64,000 nt of DNA, from the NCBI GenBank assembly GCA_022508375.1, contig JAFLVJ010000001.1, forward strand, positions 254,857-318,856, written 5' to 3'. Origin of the DNA: Clostridiales bacterium. Its GTDB lineage: Bacteria; Bacillota; Clostridia; Christensenellales; CAG-314. Every line of letters begins with the position of its first letter. Within the stretch, counting starts at the first letter, position 1. Below the pieces are notes generated by a model that worked only from the letters and a program-made list of their open reading frames with translations, made no database searches and was not told the DNA's origin. A program made the position numbers and the translations under genes. Shown here one piece after another: positions 62,530-64,000 of the stretch.

Positions 62530-62994
62530 TTATTGTGGATATATCGCACACAATAATAACCGCTCGTTGCAGATTGTTTTGCTGCCCAACACCCTCACAT
62601 CTGCTGTTTCGGTCTGCAACACATTATGTAGTTGTATGTTTTTTAAAACCCATATGATACAAAAAGACCGCAAGTTATTTGCGGTCTTTTTTTCTAATTC
62701 TTTGCATCTACATTTTAATTCATTTTCCATTACAGTTGTAATCCACACCATTTCATTTCTGCATTCATCGCAAACTTCAATCGCATCTTCAAATACAGGC
62801 TGTGGGTCGGGGTGAGTACGGACAAGAAACCTTATCATCCAAAGTAACGCATCAGTGGAATTTTCCGAACATTCGAGTTTCATTCTCGCCAAAATCATTC
62901 TATACAATCTGTCAGCAATAATTGGATTTTCATGGGCTACTATATCCTTTAGGATATTTATATACTTGTCTCTTTCCTGTTTATCGTCTTTCAT
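62530..62994 (-). CDS. hypothetical protein, probably read through by a frameshift at its end
   Basis: 154 residues, no family recognised. The first ~100 are helical and acidic, with cysteines in EVCDECRNE and KCRCKELE. The frame then passes through a strong terminator hairpin (62661-62693) and on into low-quality-looking sequence. If the run of seven A at 62687-62693 (minus strand) had eight, translation would end KKDRK-stop inside the hairpin. So the natural protein may be ~106 residues, and the rest an artefact or a recent frameshift. It is divergent from an XRE regulator with shared operators. Confidence 0.55.
   Translation of the reverse strand: MKDDKQERDKYINILKDIVAHENPIIADRLYRMILARMKLECSENSTDALLWMIRFLVRTHPDPQPVFEDAIEVCDECRNEMVWITTVMENELKCRCKELEKKTANNLRSFCIIWVLKNIQLHNVLQTETADVRVLGSKTICNERLLLCAIYPQ
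62661..62693 (-). terminator. intrinsic terminator inside the 3' part of the hypothetical ORF
   Basis: AAAGACCGCAA and TTGCGGTCTTT arms with a 5-base loop and A/T tracts on both sides. Such a hairpin is expected after, not within, a gene, which supports an earlier stop codon. Confidence 0.75.
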
Positions 62995-63020
62995 CTTTCT
63001 CCTGTTAAGTACAACTTAAA

Positions 63021-63098
63021 TTATCAGCAAATGATAGTCTAACTATATTTTATTATCAGCAAATGATAATGTCAAGCATAAACTATCATAAAATGATA
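63021..63098. promoter_or_regulatory. three operator-like palindromes between divergent genes
   Basis: TATCA-n5-TGATA occurs at 63022-63036, 63054-63068 and 63084-63098; the first two have the spacer GCAAA, the third TAAAA. Centres are about 32 and 30 bp apart, three helical turns each. They fill the space between the hypothetical gene and the XRE regulator, the likely binder. Confidence 0.75.
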
Positions 63099-63109
63099 AA
63101 TATTATAAT

Positions 63110-63334
63110 ATGAAAACAAAAAGTTGGAAAAGAGAGAAATTTGCGGATAATCTTAAACTTTGGCGAACTAGTCAAGGATTATCTCAAAAAGAATTGGCAA
63201 AAAAAATAAATGTATCTTTTCAAACAATATCTCACTGGGAAACAGGTTACGCTATACCATCAATAGACGAGCTTGTGGCTTTAGCGGATTTATTTGATAC
63301 TTCTTTAGATGAGCTAATTGGAAGAATTTTGTAA
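63110..63334 (+). CDS. XRE-family HTH transcriptional regulator
   Basis: 74 residues, a single helix-turn-helix domain (LKLWRTSQGLSQKELAKKINVSFQTISHWETG). The recognition helix region is typical of Cro/C1 proteins. No ribosome binding site is visible and a TATAAT lies immediately before the ATG. The local DNA is clearly more AT-rich than the rest of the window. It probably represses itself and the divergent gene through the three palindromes. Confidence 0.88.
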   Translation: MKTKSWKREKFADNLKLWRTSQGLSQKELAKKINVSFQTISHWETGYAIPSIDELVALADLFDTSLDELIGRIL

Positions 63335-63346
63335 TGATATAAAAAT

Positions 63347-63378
63347 AAGCACCCCAGTTGATAATGTGGGGTGCTTTT
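63347..63378 (+). terminator. intrinsic terminator after the XRE gene
   Basis: AAGCACCCCA and TGGGGTGCTT arms with a 10-base loop and TTTT on the plus strand, 12 bases after the stop codon. It may also serve the convergent gene at 63426. Confidence 0.75.
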
Positions 63379-63425
63379 AATATAAATTGATATTTAAGTT
63401 TTAGAAGTAACTACACAATGTTTGT

Positions 63426-63995
63426 TTATTGAGAAACTACGTCTTCCTTTCTGCTCTTGCGTTTGGAGATACCGACAGACACAACGACCACCAACGCTAC
63501 GAAAGATACGCCGGATGCGCCAAACAAAACATAACTTGTTCCGTTGATATCCCACATTGTGATGGGTGTAAATGTATCGTAGTGATCCGAAGTGTAAAGC
63601 ACTAATGAGCCATCGGAGAAAAACACTATTCGCTCGGCGCCACGGCTTGATATACTGCTGGTTCCAGTATAGATATCGCACTCGACAAGTCGTATTCCTT
63701 CGGGATTGTCAATATGTCCTTCGCGGTTGAAAAACGTATCGCCACCGATGTTGTACTTTTTCTTTTCCGTTCCGTCCTTGATGTTGGACGCTTGCTCCTT
63801 GGTGATAAAGTTATCGGGCAGTTCGTGATAGGTGTAAATGTATAGCGCGACGTAATATTTACTGCGGTACCAACCGTCCTCCTGAACGGTACGCAATGTA
63901 CACGCGCCTGCAACGATACACGCCACCACCAACAGGATACACACGCCTATTGCAACATAAAATTTAAAATTTGCCTTTTTCAATTTGCACCCCAT
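63426..63995 (-). CDS. two-TM membrane protein, unknown function
   Basis: 189 residues if the ATG at 63995 is the start; only five bases of upstream sequence are in the window, so the true start could be outside. Membrane segments at about 13-33 and 158-178 enclose an extracytoplasmic domain of ~120 residues with many Tyr and Asp. The tail is basic (KRKSRKED). No family recognised. Confidence 0.65.
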   Translation of the reverse strand: MGCKLKKANFKFYVAIGVCILLVVACIVAGACTLRTVQEDGWYRSKYYVALYIYTYHELPDNFITKEQASNIKDGTEKKKYNIGGDTFFNREGHIDNPEGIRLVECDIYTGTSSISSRGAERIVFFSDGSLVLYTSDHYDTFTPITMWDINGTSYVLFGASGVSFVALVVVVSVGISKRKSRKEDVVSQ

Positions 63996-64000
63996 TTTTC

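Overview
The window looks like a chromosomal segment of an uncultured, moderately low-GC Firmicute (Clostridia-like, probably endospore-forming). The evidence is the dnaG-sigA-trmK order, a minD-minE-spoIVFA-like-spoIVFB cluster, FloA/NfeD, RicT, long-form HPF, a Na+-type V-ATPase operon, canonical sigma-A promoters (TTGACA-17-TATAAT) and AGGAGG ribosome binding sites. No phage, transposase, CRISPR array, rRNA or tRNA gene was recognised. Almost all genes lie on the minus strand, so operons read right to left.

Layout. 1-6 kb: a truncated membrane protein, a membrane-anchored calcineurin-like phosphoesterase, then dnaG-sigA-trmK-zinc ribbon protein. 6-16.4 kb: tsaC-rpiB followed by nine V-ATPase genes in the order G/H-I-K-E-C-F-A-B-D. 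The proteolipid carries all the Na+ ligands known from Enterococcus NtpK. 16.7-21 kb: a beta-helix lipoprotein, a TSCPD protein and a single ORF that fuses NadD, YqeK and RsfS. 21-25.5 kb: spoIVFB, spoIVFA-like, minE, minD, ppx. 25.9-28.2 kb: an enlarged ThiT thiamine S-component behind a TPP riboswitch with terminator. 28.3-31.2 kb: ECF sigma, membrane anti-sigma and VWA lipoprotein. 31-42.7 kb: housekeeping genes (mnmA, rho, yfcE, ricT, holB, tmk, an MGMT-like gene, plsX) plus small winged-helix/TM proteins and a TauE-type exporter.

43-50.5 kb is taken up by one 2423-residue secreted lipoprotein built from Cys-x2-Cys repeats, OB-like modules and beta-sandwich modules. Its leader has a perfect consensus promoter, a 32-codon ORF with its own RBS and three Cys codons, and an intrinsic terminator that starts at the base after that ORF's stop codon. 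This looks like an undescribed attenuator. 50.6-55.7 kb: a YDG-repeat surface protein, a SHOCT membrane protein, floA-nfeD and hpf. 55.8-64 kb: small lipoproteins, a TGS-nucleoside kinase, ppiB, an M29 aminopeptidase and an AT-rich XRE-regulator cassette with three operator-like palindromes.

The most unusual items are the giant-gene attenuator; a ~125-bp palindromic element present twice (57.7 and 61.1 kb), whose stems differ by compensatory changes and one copy of which forms nearly the whole 5' UTR of the aminopeptidase; the NadD-YqeK-RsfS fusion; and several promoters placed so close to start codons that leaderless mRNAs are predicted.
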